From NCBI GenBank assembly GCA_028293775.1, contig JAQGOD010000184.1:1-6646 (forward strand): DNA of 6,646 nucleotides. Direction: 5' to 3'. This document shows positions 1 through 6,198 of the stretch, piece by piece. Position 1 is the stretch's first letter; each line of letters opens with the position of its first letter. This DNA comes from Gammaproteobacteria bacterium (GTDB lineage Bacteria; Pseudomonadota; Gammaproteobacteria; Steroidobacterales; Steroidobacteraceae). A program made the translations under genes and the position numbers. The notes under the pieces are model-generated. The model saw only the letters and a list, made by a program, of their open reading frames with translations. It had not been told where the DNA came from and did no database searches.

Positions 1-329
1 CGCAGGCTCAGGCCGGTGGTCGACCCGCCACCGCTCAAGGGGTAGGTGTTCGACGAAAACGCGTCCTGCACGCCGGACAAGGACCGCAGAGCCGCCAGAT
101 CACCCTGCTGGCGTGCTGACAAATCGGGCGGGTTGCCCACCCACTGGTTCTTGATCACGATTACGTTCGCCTCATCGGCGCCGGTCGGCCGTTTACTCAA
201 GGCAACGCGCTGCTCGATGATGAATAGGGCGTTGCATAGAATCGCCAGGGTGATTGCCATTTGCACCGCAATCAGGATGGCGCCGACTTTATTGCGGCGC
301 ATGGCGGAAATGATGGGACGAAATTGCAT
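1..329 (-). CDS. Second MacB-like FtsX-family ABC transporter permease (partial, N-terminal part)
   Basis: This is the first 109 codons of an inner-membrane permease; the rest lies beyond the left edge. The ATG at 329-327 has a strong ribosome binding site, AAGGAG at 340-335, five bases upstream. That site overlaps the TAA stop of the preceding permease gene, so the two are almost certainly co-translated. The protein starts MQFRPIISAMRRNKVGAILI and has one hydrophobic segment at about residues 16-38. It then enters a soluble stretch with an NVIVIKNQW strand, as expected for the first membrane helix and the start of the periplasmic (MacB_PCD-type) domain. It differs clearly in sequence from the upstream permease, so the pump probably uses two different membrane subunits. 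The family call rests on N-terminal layout and operon position; the C-terminal FtsX helices are not visible. Confidence 0.85.
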   Translation of the reverse strand, partial: MQFRPIISAMRRNKVGAILIAVQMAITLAILCNALFIIEQRVALSKRPTGADEANVIVIKNQWVGNPPDLSARQQGDLAALRSLSGVQDAFSSNTYPLSGGGSTTGLSL

Positions 330-334
330 GAGCG

Positions 335-340
335 CTCCTT
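335..340 (-). promoter_or_regulatory. Ribosome binding site of the second permease, overlapping a stop codon
   Basis: AAGGAG on the minus strand lies five bases before the ATG at 329. Its first two bases are also the last two of the TAA stop (341-339) of the upstream permease. This fixes the start of a gene whose body runs off the window and suggests coupled translation. Confidence 0.75.
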
Positions 341-1661
341 ATTGAGCTTTGAGCTGCCAGGCCGGTTGAACTTGCGCTGCGCGCCAGGTGGGATACAAGC
401 CGGCAAGCGTGGTCGCTACCACGGCCAAAAAGATTGCAATGGCGATGTCCGAGGGACTGAAATGAGCTAGGCGCGTGATTTCTTCAGACAACAACGAACG
501 CAAGCCCATGAGTCCGAGTGCAGTAAGCGCCAGTCCGAGCAAGCCGCCCGCAAGCCCGACCACCCCCGCCTCGATCAGGCACTGTCCGAATATTGCGCGG
601 CGGCTGGCGCCCAGTGCTCTTCGCACGCCGATATCGCCCGCTCGCCCCATGATTTTTGCCAGCATCAATCCCATGGCATTGAGCAAGCAGACCAGGAGAA
701 AGCTGAAACTGACCAACACCAAAATTCGAACTTCATCCGAGACCGCGTGCTGATAGACCAACCACTCGCGCACGTCGCGAATTCGGGTGTGAGCAGGCCA
801 GGTAAAGCGGCCTAAACGCTGCTGGTCCGAAGCGTAGTTATTCAAGAAGAATCGATAATGCTCGACGTCCGCAGGCGTCGGCAATTCCGCCCAAAACTGC
901 AGCCATATGCACTCGGAGCGTAGGCGACCCGCCCACCCTGGCTCATTAATCGTAGCGTTGCAATTGTTGTTGCCCCAGCTCGCCATTTCCCGATCTATCG
1001 CCCGCGTAAACGGCAGGTATACTTCGGCGCTCTTCCCGTAGGCGTTGTTGTTGAGATCGTAAAATTTCGGCGTCGGGTCCCACCGACCCAGGATGCCGAC
1101 CACCCGATATTCGTGCCCGTCAAGATTGATGGTCTTGCCGATGGAATTCGTACCACCGAAAACCTTCTCGTTCAGTTCGCGGGAAATCACCGCGACCTCT
1201 GCATGATTTTTATCGTCGTCGGCGCTCCAAGGCCCGCCCATTAAAAACGGCGTGTCAAACATGGAAAAGAAGTCCGAATACGCCGCCCGAATTTGCACTT
1301 GAAAGGGCAGTACGTCCGGATTCGGCGGCGTCAGCGCCGCTCCAGTGACATACATCGCTGATTGCTTCTGAGCCGCCTGGGCATTCATCAAGGCGATGGC
1401 GTCGATGTAGCTGATCTGCGATTGAAAGTGCTCCGCATCGCCGGAGACGATGGTCTTGCTGTTGGGGCCCCAATTGTCGATCTGCACCGCAAACAGCTGC
1501 CGAGACTTTTGCGGGATGGGATCGCCATCCATCGCTCGAAACACCGTCAGCGTCGTCATGGACGCGCCGATCCCCACGCCGACCGCGGCGATCATCAGCA
1601 CCGTCAGCACGATGTTGCGCTTGAGGCTGCGAATTGCGAGACCGAAGTAGTAGTTGAACAT
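339..1661 (-). CDS. MacB-like ABC transporter permease (MacB_PCD plus FtsX domains)
   Basis: A 440-residue inner-membrane subunit of a tripartite efflux ABC transporter, of normal length for a stand-alone MacB-type permease. One hydrophobic helix lies at about residues 18-40. A large periplasmic domain follows (about 41-308), with strands typical of MacB_PCD such as AEVAVISREL (154-163) and YRVVGILG (185-192). Three more helices lie at about 311-337, 362-386 and 404-424. The cytoplasmic loop DIGVRRALGASRRAIFGQ (343-360) and the C-terminal GLYPTWRAAQVQPAWQLK (421-438) are hallmark FtsX-family elements; the loop contacts the ATPase. The ATG at 1661 has AGGAG at 1674-1670, overlapping the ATPase stop. 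It should work with the ATPase upstream and the second permease downstream, coupling ATP hydrolysis to conformational movement across the membrane. Two periplasmic cysteines (C234, C251) could form a disulfide. The substrate cannot be deduced. Confidence 0.93.
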   Translation of the reverse strand: MFNYYFGLAIRSLKRNIVLTVLMIAAVGVGIGASMTTLTVFRAMDGDPIPQKSRQLFAVQIDNWGPNSKTIVSGDAEHFQSQISYIDAIALMNAQAAQKQSAMYVTGAALTPPNPDVLPFQVQIRAAYSDFFSMFDTPFLMGGPWSADDDKNHAEVAVISRELNEKVFGGTNSIGKTINLDGHEYRVVGILGRWDPTPKFYDLNNNAYGKSAEVYLPFTRAIDREMASWGNNNCNATINEPGWAGRLRSECIWLQFWAELPTPADVEHYRFFLNNYASDQQRLGRFTWPAHTRIRDVREWLVYQHAVSDEVRILVLVSFSFLLVCLLNAMGLMLAKIMGRAGDIGVRRALGASRRAIFGQCLIEAGVVGLAGGLLGLALTALGLMGLRSLLSEEITRLAHFSPSDIAIAIFLAVVATTLAGLYPTWRAAQVQPAWQLKAQ

Positions 1662-1672
1662 GAGGGGAGCTC

Positions 1673-2380
1673 CTAAGTCGCGGCACTCGCCGTGGCGACC
1701 AGACGCGGTTGCGCCGCCAAATCCACCACCTGACCATCCACGATATGCACCTCGCGCTGCGCGCGAACCGCCAGTTCCGGATCGTGCGTCACCATGACAA
1801 TGGTGGCGCCGTCGCGATGCAATTCTTCCAGCAGATCTAGAACGCCCCGCGCCATCTGGGTATCGAGGTTACCCGTCGGTTCATCCGCCAGCAGCAACCG
1901 CGGGGACCCCGCGAGTGCGCGGGCGATGGCTACACGTTGCTGTTGGCCGCCCGACAATTCGGCCGGGTAGTGCCGCGCCCGCGCCGACAACCCCACCCTG
2001 CCCAGTGCCTCTTGAATGCGGCGGCGCCGTTCAGCGCTGTTGAACCCGCGATAGCGCAGCGGCACGTCGATGTTGTCTTGCACATTTAGATCGGCAATCA
2101 AGTTGAAAGCCTGAAAGATGAAGCCGATCTTTTCATTTCGCAGTCTCGAACGCTGATTGTCGTTCAAGCCGCGCACGTTGGCGCCGTCCAACTGATACTC
2201 GCCGCCGTTGAACTCTTCGAGTAGTCCGGCGATGGTCAGGAATGTGGTTTTGCCGGATCCCGATGGGCCGGTTACCGCGACGAACTCGCCTTCGCGCACG
2301 TGTATCGAGAAATCCCGCAGCGCGAAAGTCTCGACGACTTCGGTTCGATACGCTTTGGAGAGGTGAGTCATTTTAAGCAT
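1673..2380 (-). CDS. ABC transporter ATP-binding protein, MacB/LolD type
   Basis: A 235-residue cytoplasmic ATPase that powers the adjacent FtsX permeases. All nucleotide-binding motifs are present: Walker A GPSGSGKTT (38-46), Q-loop glutamine at 90 in GFIFQAFN, signature LSGGQQQR (142-149), Walker B RLLLADEP (161-168) with catalytic Glu167, D-loop NLD (171-173) and switch His199 in VTHD. The GNLD and FQAFNL context is typical of the MacB/LolD/FtsE group, which acts with FtsX-fold permeases as mechanotransmitters rather than as classical channel-type transporters. The ATG at 2380 has GAGG five bases upstream; a second ATG three codons later is possible but less well placed. The gene is 27 bases after the adaptor stop, and its own stop at 1673 overlaps the ribosome binding site of the first permease. 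In classical MacB this domain is fused to the permease; here it is separate. Confidence 0.96.
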   Translation of the reverse strand: MLKMTHLSKAYRTEVVETFALRDFSIHVREGEFVAVTGPSGSGKTTFLTIAGLLEEFNGGEYQLDGANVRGLNDNQRSRLRNEKIGFIFQAFNLIADLNVQDNIDVPLRYRGFNSAERRRRIQEALGRVGLSARARHYPAELSGGQQQRVAIARALAGSPRLLLADEPTGNLDTQMARGVLDLLEELHRDGATIVMVTHDPELAVRAQREVHIVDGQVVDLAAQPRLVATASAAT

Positions 2381-2407
2381 GGTTGCCTCACAGGGCTGGT
2401 GGTTTCA

Positions 2408-3679
2408 TTAGTGACTGAGAATGACGCGCTGCGCGCCGTTGAACGCATCGGTACCGGAAATAACGATTTGGTCGCCGACCGACAATCCCTCGAGGATCTC
2501 GACCTTGGCGATGCTGGCGGCGCCAAGCTGTACCGGATGTCGCTCGACAATATTTCCGCGAACGACATACGCAAATCCGCCGCCTTCTTGATCCACGAAG
2601 GAGCCGCGATCGACCATGAGCACGTTGTCGCGCCGATCGATGAAAATGCGAACTGACAGTCGCTGGCTCTGCCGAAGGCCCGCGGGCTTCTCCGCGCCGA
2701 AGCGCAGTCGGGCGGTGACTTGACCGGCAACCACTTCGGGCGACACGCCGCTCACCACACCCTGCCAGTGGTGCCCGCCGCCTTCCAGATCTGCGGACAT
2801 GCCCGGGCGCAGGTCGCGCGCGAGACTCTCAGTCACCTTGATTTCGACTTCGAGGGCCGATAGATCGACAACGGTCAGCAACGGCGCGTCTTTGGCCACG
2901 CTGGCACGGTCCGCCACCTGCACTTGGCCCACTTGGCCGTCCACCGGCGACTTGACATTGAGCCCGTCCACTTGGCGCTTAACATCGTCCACGAGATATT
3001 GCTGACGATCGAGCAAAGCCTTCTTGCTGTCGATATCGAAACGATTTTGTTTTGGCTGCGAATCGAAAGTGCTCTTCGCTTGCTGAAACGCGAACTGCGC
3101 CTTTTCAAGTGCATCCTCCGCTCGAAGCGCCTGCAGTTCCGAATAAGATCCCAGTTCAAACGCCTTGCGGCTGCGATCACGCTCGCGCTGCGCGGTTTTC
3201 TGATCGACTTCGGCTTGGTTGTACACATCGCGCAGCTGCAGCAGCTTGTGTTCCGCGTCGAGCGTCGCGCGCTGCCAGTCGAGGCGCAAGCCGACCAGCG
3301 TCGCCTCCTCCTGCGACATCTTGGCAGTCAAATCCGGACTGTCGACTACCGCCAGCACCTGACCCTTTGCCACCGTATCGCCGGCGTGTACTTTGAGCGT
3401 TACCGTGCCCAATGCATTGGCATAGAGCGTGGGACTGACGGCGGCCACAACCTGCCCGTCTGCGGCGATGTCGCGTACGAAGTTTCCGCGCTCCACGGTT
3501 GCGATCGAGACACGGGCACGATCAACCGAAGCGCCCGTGCCCGAATACTTCATCAGAGTGATGATCAAGAGGCCGAGCAAGATCATGGCGGCCGCCGCTA
3601 CGATGATGAGCTTGCGATGGCGCTTGAGTGGACTCTTCGGCTCGATCACGCGATCCTGAGCGGATGTGTCGCGAAGCAT
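2408..3679 (-). CDS. HlyD/MacA-type periplasmic adaptor (membrane fusion protein)
   Basis: This protein bridges the inner-membrane ABC complex and the TolC-type channel. From the chosen start it has 423 residues: a short basic cytoplasmic N-terminus; one membrane anchor (about 23-43, no lipobox); the first lipoyl half (about 84-114, containing GDTVAKGQVLAVVDSPDL); a long alpha-helical coiled-coil hairpin (about 119-239, rich in Gln, Glu, Arg and Ala); the second lipoyl half (about 241-274, from VKSPVDGQVGQV); a beta-barrel (about 275-349); and a membrane-proximal domain to the C-terminus (IVERHPVQLG, GLSVGDQIVISG). The frame is also open from an ATG at 3712 that overlaps the TolC-gene stop as ATGA. 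I chose the ATG at 3679 because AAGGAA lies six bases before it, whereas the 3712 and 3706 ATGs lack a good site, and because the protein then begins MLRDTSAQDR directly before the basic region and anchor. The long form would have 434 residues. Confidence 0.93.
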   Translation of the reverse strand: MLRDTSAQDRVIEPKSPLKRHRKLIIVAAAAMILLGLLIITLMKYSGTGASVDRARVSIATVERGNFVRDIAADGQVVAAVSPTLYANALGTVTLKVHAGDTVAKGQVLAVVDSPDLTAKMSQEEATLVGLRLDWQRATLDAEHKLLQLRDVYNQAEVDQKTAQRERDRSRKAFELGSYSELQALRAEDALEKAQFAFQQAKSTFDSQPKQNRFDIDSKKALLDRQQYLVDDVKRQVDGLNVKSPVDGQVGQVQVADRASVAKDAPLLTVVDLSALEVEIKVTESLARDLRPGMSADLEGGGHHWQGVVSGVSPEVVAGQVTARLRFGAEKPAGLRQSQRLSVRIFIDRRDNVLMVDRGSFVDQEGGGFAYVVRGNIVERHPVQLGAASIAKVEILEGLSVGDQIVISGTDAFNGAQRVILSH

Positions 3680-3685
3680 GATGGG

Positions 3686-3691
3686 TTCCTT
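3686..3691 (-). promoter_or_regulatory. Ribosome binding site that decides the adaptor start
   Basis: AAGGAA on the minus strand lies six bases before the ATG at 3679-3677. It is the only strong Shine-Dalgarno match near the three in-frame ATGs (3712, 3706, 3679), so it favours the shortest form. The longer form would instead rely on re-initiation at the ATGA overlap. Confidence 0.6.
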
Positions 3692-3708
3692 GGGTAAGAG
3701 ACGCATGC

Positions 3709-5067
3709 TCATGCGGCGCTCTCGATGAGTAGATTGTCAATGGCGACGAGGTCTTGCTCGGTCAGGCGGCCGGCTTGCTGCTTTAGGGTCAATACGTTGG
3801 TCAAATAATCATAGCGGGCTTGGTTGTAGGCGCGCTGTGCCGCGTAATAATTGTTTTGCGCATTCAGAAGCTCGAACTCGTTGCCGGTACCGAATTCGCG
3901 GTTGCGCCGCATCGCTTCGACGGCACGCTGACCCGACTCCACCGCACGATGCGCCGCGCCGATACGCTGAATGCCAGTCACGATGCCGCGAAATGCTGCG
4001 CGCGTAAGGCGTTCGGTGTCGCGCTGTATGGCCTCGTAGTTCACTTGGGACTCGCGAAACAACGCTCGCGATTGACGCACCGCCGAGGCGATCGCACCGC
4101 CCTGGAACAATGGCCAGTTGAACCCCACTCCTACCGTGTCGAGTCTTTGGTTGCCTCCGAGAACCGCGTTTTGCGTAATCTTTGAACCCGAGCCGGTCAA
4201 CACGATGGTCGGCAGTCCTCGCCCTCGCTGCACGGAGATATCCCGAGATGCTGCTTCCATATTGAGCTGCGCCGTGCGCACATCGAAATTGTCCTGCCGG
4301 GCAGAATTCACCCAATCTTCCGCGGAGGCAGGCTCCGGCGACAGCAACGGTATATCCTCCTGCAACGGGGCCACACGCTCGACGTGCTGGCCGACGATTT
4401 GCGTGAGCGCAAGCGTGGCATCATCGAGTGCGTTTCGCGCATCGATGACGCTTTGTTCAGTTGCATCATAAAAAGCTTGTGCTTGGTCCACGTCGCTGCG
4501 CGGGCCTACACCGGTCTGCTCCCGCGATTTCGCTTGGTCGAGCAGAGTCCAGAACGCCTCACGCTCGGCCACATTGGTGGCGAGCTGATCGGCGGCCGAC
4601 AGGATACCGAAATAAGCCTGTGCCACACGCAGCAGCAAATTCTGCTGGGCGCCTCGATAGGTTGATTCTGCGGCGGCGACTTGGAAATTGGCCTCCTTTA
4701 ACAACGCGTAGGATTGGAAGCTCCACAAAGTCTGCGATAGGTTGAGTCCCAGGGAGTGCGCCGTGCCATAGCAACGTTGGTTGTCGGCGGTGGAGCTGAT
4801 GGCGCAGTCCGCGGCCTGAGTTCCGAGTGCCGGGCCATTATTGAATTCGGCGCGCTCGCGAACGGCCGACGCCGCCGCTGAGACTTGCGGCAGCCACTGA
4901 GCGATGGCCTGGGGCCGCACTTCCACCAGGGCATCGCGCTGAAATTGAGCCGCCTGCAGGATGGTGTCGCGCGTCAGCGCGAGTTCGTAGAACTCCTTCA
5001 GATCATTCGCTTCGGCAGCACGGGCCGAAAGGACGCAAAGAGCGAGTACTAACCAATATCGCGACAT
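3709..5067 (-). CDS. TolC-family outer-membrane efflux channel protein
   Basis: A 452-residue outer-membrane factor that trimerises into a channel-tunnel and docks with the adaptor encoded next. A signal peptide is visible: SRYW, a hydrophobic core LVLALCVL, then SARAAEA with probable cleavage before NDLKEF. Two OEP repeats follow. The first repeat contains the typical TGVGPRSDVDQAQAFYDA (about 185-202) and the second ends with GTGNEFELLNAQNNYYAAQR (about 393-412) and a YDYLTNVLTLKQQAGRL stretch. The tail LTEQDLVAIDNLL closely resembles the end of E. coli TolC. Two cysteines (about 88 and 99) sit in the region expected to form the first extracellular strand-loop. The ATG at 5067 was chosen. 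A TTG six bases earlier is in frame but would lie upstream of the predicted transcription start. No Shine-Dalgarno sequence precedes either. The stop overlaps an ATG as ATGA. This is the first gene of the pump operon, directly behind a sigma-54 promoter. Confidence 0.94.
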   Translation of the reverse strand: MSRYWLVLALCVLSARAAEANDLKEFYELALTRDTILQAAQFQRDALVEVRPQAIAQWLPQVSAAASAVRERAEFNNGPALGTQAADCAISSTADNQRCYGTAHSLGLNLSQTLWSFQSYALLKEANFQVAAAESTYRGAQQNLLLRVAQAYFGILSAADQLATNVAEREAFWTLLDQAKSREQTGVGPRSDVDQAQAFYDATEQSVIDARNALDDATLALTQIVGQHVERVAPLQEDIPLLSPEPASAEDWVNSARQDNFDVRTAQLNMEAASRDISVQRGRGLPTIVLTGSGSKITQNAVLGGNQRLDTVGVGFNWPLFQGGAIASAVRQSRALFRESQVNYEAIQRDTERLTRAAFRGIVTGIQRIGAAHRAVESGQRAVEAMRRNREFGTGNEFELLNAQNNYYAAQRAYNQARYDYLTNVLTLKQQAGRLTEQDLVAIDNLLIESAA

Positions 5068-5078
5068 GATCAAGGCAG

Positions 5079-5094
5079 AGCAAGGCGCGTGCCA
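5079..5094 (-). promoter_or_regulatory. Sigma-54 (RpoN) -24/-12 promoter of the efflux operon
   Basis: The minus strand reads TGGCACGCGCCTTGCT. It matches the established RpoN consensus TGGCACG-N4-TTGCW at every defined position, with the invariant GG (5093-5092) and GC (5081-5080) separated by the required ten bases. It faces the TolC-type gene. Transcription should start about 12-14 bases beyond the GC, at roughly 5069-5067, right at the ATG. Sigma-54 promoters need an ATP-using enhancer-binding activator, and suitable upstream elements are present at 5109-5121 and 5155-5193. Confidence 0.9.
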
Positions 5095-5108
5095 GTTTAG
5101 TTAATTCA

Positions 5109-5121
5109 CAACTCTTTGATT
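5109..5121 (-). promoter_or_regulatory. Putative IHF binding site
   Basis: The minus strand reads AATCAAAGAGTTG, matching the IHF consensus WATCAA-N4-TTR at all defined positions, inside an A/T-rich stretch. It lies between the sigma-54 promoter and the palindrome cluster, at about -42 to -54. That is where IHF is known to bend DNA so that an upstream-bound activator contacts sigma-54 polymerase. The consensus is short, so position is the stronger argument. Confidence 0.65.
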
Positions 5122-5154
5122 ATGTAGCCGTTATTCGCCGATGCTCGAAACGCG

Positions 5155-5168
5155 GTGTCCGCGGACAC
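5155..5168. promoter_or_regulatory. Perfect 14-bp palindrome, likely activator (UAS) site 1
   Basis: GTGTCCGCGGACAC is identical to its own reverse complement. Its centre is about 94 bases upstream of the predicted start of the efflux operon, a typical distance for a dimer of a Fis-HTH enhancer-binding protein. The activator itself is not identified. Confidence 0.7.
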
Positions 5169-5193
5169 TGTCCGCGGACGGCACCGGACAGTG
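5166..5193. repeat. Inverted repeat with 9-bp arms, including a third half-site
   Basis: CACTGTCCG (5166-5174) and CGGACAGTG (5185-5193) are exact reverse complements with ten bases between them. The right arm supplies a further GGACA half-site beyond the two palindromes. It could extend the activator site array or form a hairpin. It is not followed by a T-tract, so it does not look like a terminator. Confidence 0.6.
5169..5180. promoter_or_regulatory. Second palindrome copy, likely activator (UAS) site 2
   Basis: TGTCCGCGGACG directly abuts the first palindrome and repeats its core TGTCCGCGGAC, with only the final base breaking symmetry. Centre-to-centre distance is 13 bases. Tandem operators suit cooperative binding and oligomerisation of an enhancer-binding protein. 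Confidence 0.65.
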
Positions 5194-5265
5194 GCGCATC
5201 GCGGGCAACCAAAACCTAAACCTGGGCGTCAAACTGATGAGAAAATCACCGCGCCTTAATACAAC

Positions 5266-5271
5266 AGGAAG
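5266..5271 (+). promoter_or_regulatory. Ribosome binding site of the SPFH gene
   Basis: AGGAAG lies six bases before the ATG at 5278. It decides against the in-frame TTG at 5272, which would leave no room for a ribosome binding site. Confidence 0.75.
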
Positions 5272-5277
5272 TTGCCC

Positions 5278-6198
5278 ATGAATCTAAAAGACAGATACGA
5301 GATCGGTCCTCACGGCGAGTTGCGCTGGGGCGCGATGATACGCGATGGCGTTATTTTGCTTGCCGTAATCATTTTCTTGGCCAAATTGTGGCCGTTTTAC
5401 TCGGTCCCGACCGGAAGCCGGGGCGTCGTCACTCAATTTGGGAAAATCGTCGGCATCGAACAAGAAGGGTTGGCGGTGCTGCCGCCCTGGCAAAATCTCA
5501 CCTTGTTTTCGATCCGCGCTGAGGAAGCCAATATTGACAATGCCTCCGGCTCGACTTCCGATACTCAACCAGTAAGCGTGAGCCTCACGGTGAGGTACAG
5601 CATCAGTCCCGACAAGGTGTCCGAGGTGTACGAGAAGTACAGCCACAATGGCGATTTATCGAGCTATGTCCAGACCGCTACGCACGAGATCTTCAAGGCG
5701 GTCACGGCAAAATATTCGGCGCCTGACTTGATTGCGGAACGGGCCAAGGTGTCTGCGGACATTTATGCAGCTCTGGGCAGCAAGCTCGCGGTATATGGGG
5801 CACAAGTCATCAACATCGATATGCGCAACTTTTCGTTCCAAGAATCGTACATGCGCGCGATCAACAGCAAGGTCGAGCAGGAACAACTGCGGCTTGCAGC
5901 AGAGAACAAGCTGCGCACGGTCGAAGCGGAACAGAAACAGAAGGTCGCCATCGCCCAAGCAGAAGCCGATGCCGTCAAGGCCACTGCCGATGGCAACGCC
6001 TATGCCAATTTGAAAATTGCCACCGCACAGGCCGAGGCGCTCAGGGTACAAAACAGCGCCCTGGCCCAAAGCAAGGAAGTCTTGGAGCTACGCCGCATCG
6101 AGGTGGAACAGACCAAGGCCGATCGGTGGAACGGACAACTGCCGCAGAATATTTACGCCGGCGCACCCATTCCCTTTCTCAATGCGAGCAAACAATGA
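5278..6198 (+). CDS. SPFH/prohibitin-family (Band 7) membrane protein
   Basis: A 306-residue inner-membrane protein of the stomatin/prohibitin/flotillin/HflKC superfamily, whose members form ring- or cage-like oligomers that scaffold membrane proteins and proteases. A basic and polar N-terminus precedes one hydrophobic helix (about 21-41). The Band 7 domain follows (about 42-190), opening with [15 protein letters not shown] and continuing through VSLTVRYSI, with an [13 protein letters not shown] motif. Next comes a long Glu/Gln/Ala/Lys-rich coiled coil (about 195-285). The tail contains [15 protein letters not shown] and APIPFLN, a pattern typical of prohibitin-like proteins. No protease or catalytic motif is seen. 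The start is fixed by AGGAAG six bases before the ATG. The stop overlaps the next ATG by four bases, suggesting coupled translation with a PLP enzyme. The gene is transcribed away from the efflux operon and no clear sigma-70 promoter is visible. Its role here is unknown. Confidence 0.92.
   Translation: MNLKDRYEIGPHGELRWGAMIRDGVILLAVIIFLAKLWPFYSVPTGSRGVVTQFGKIVGIEQEGLAVLPPWQNLTLFSIRAEEANIDNASGSTSDTQPVSVSLTVRYSISPDKVSEVYEKYSHNGDLSSYVQTATHEIFKAVTAKYSAPDLIAERAKVSADIYAALGSKLAVYGAQVINIDMRNFSFQESYMRAINSKVEQEQLRLAAENKLRTVEAEQKQKVAIAQAEADAVKATADGNAYANLKIATAQAEALRVQNSALAQSKEVLELRRIEVEQTKADRWNGQLPQNIYAGAPIPFLNASKQ

Larger units (their letters stand above)
5068..5277. other. Divergent intergenic regulatory region
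   Basis: About 210 non-coding bases separate the pump operon (leftward) from the SPFH gene (rightward). From left to right the region holds a sigma-54 promoter pointing left, an A/T-rich stretch with an IHF-type site, a cluster of inverted repeats, and about 75 bases leading to the SPFH gene with no convincing sigma-70 promoter. No terminator is expected, because both flanking genes are transcribed outward. Confidence 0.8.

Noticed and set aside
2924..3697. Long plus-strand open frame (257 codons) opposite the adaptor gene
   Set aside because: It is fully antisense to a well-supported adaptor gene, has a composition expected from the complementary frame (many Arg, His and Leu) and shows no recognisable domain.
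5068..5073. TTG start two codons upstream of the TolC-gene ATG
   Set aside because: It has no ribosome binding site and would lie at or upstream of the start predicted from the sigma-54 promoter.
5166..5193. Hairpin read as a rho-independent terminator
   Set aside because: No T-tract follows on either strand, and it sits between divergent genes where no transcript is expected to end.
5192..5207. A plus-strand TGGC...GC element with sigma-54-like spacing pointing at the SPFH gene
   Set aside because: GG and GC are ten bases apart, but TTGC is replaced by GGGC and the -24 block has two mismatches. It also overlaps the inverted repeat. Chance is the better explanation.
5272..5277. TTG start two codons upstream of the SPFH ATG
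   Set aside because: The AGGAAG ribosome binding site ends at 5271, directly against the TTG, while it is ideally placed for the ATG at 5278.
5656..6069. Minus-strand open frame opposite the SPFH gene
   Set aside because: It lies within a confident Band 7 protein gene and its Cys/Leu/Phe-rich translation mirrors the coiled-coil codons. No domain or ribosome binding site supports it.
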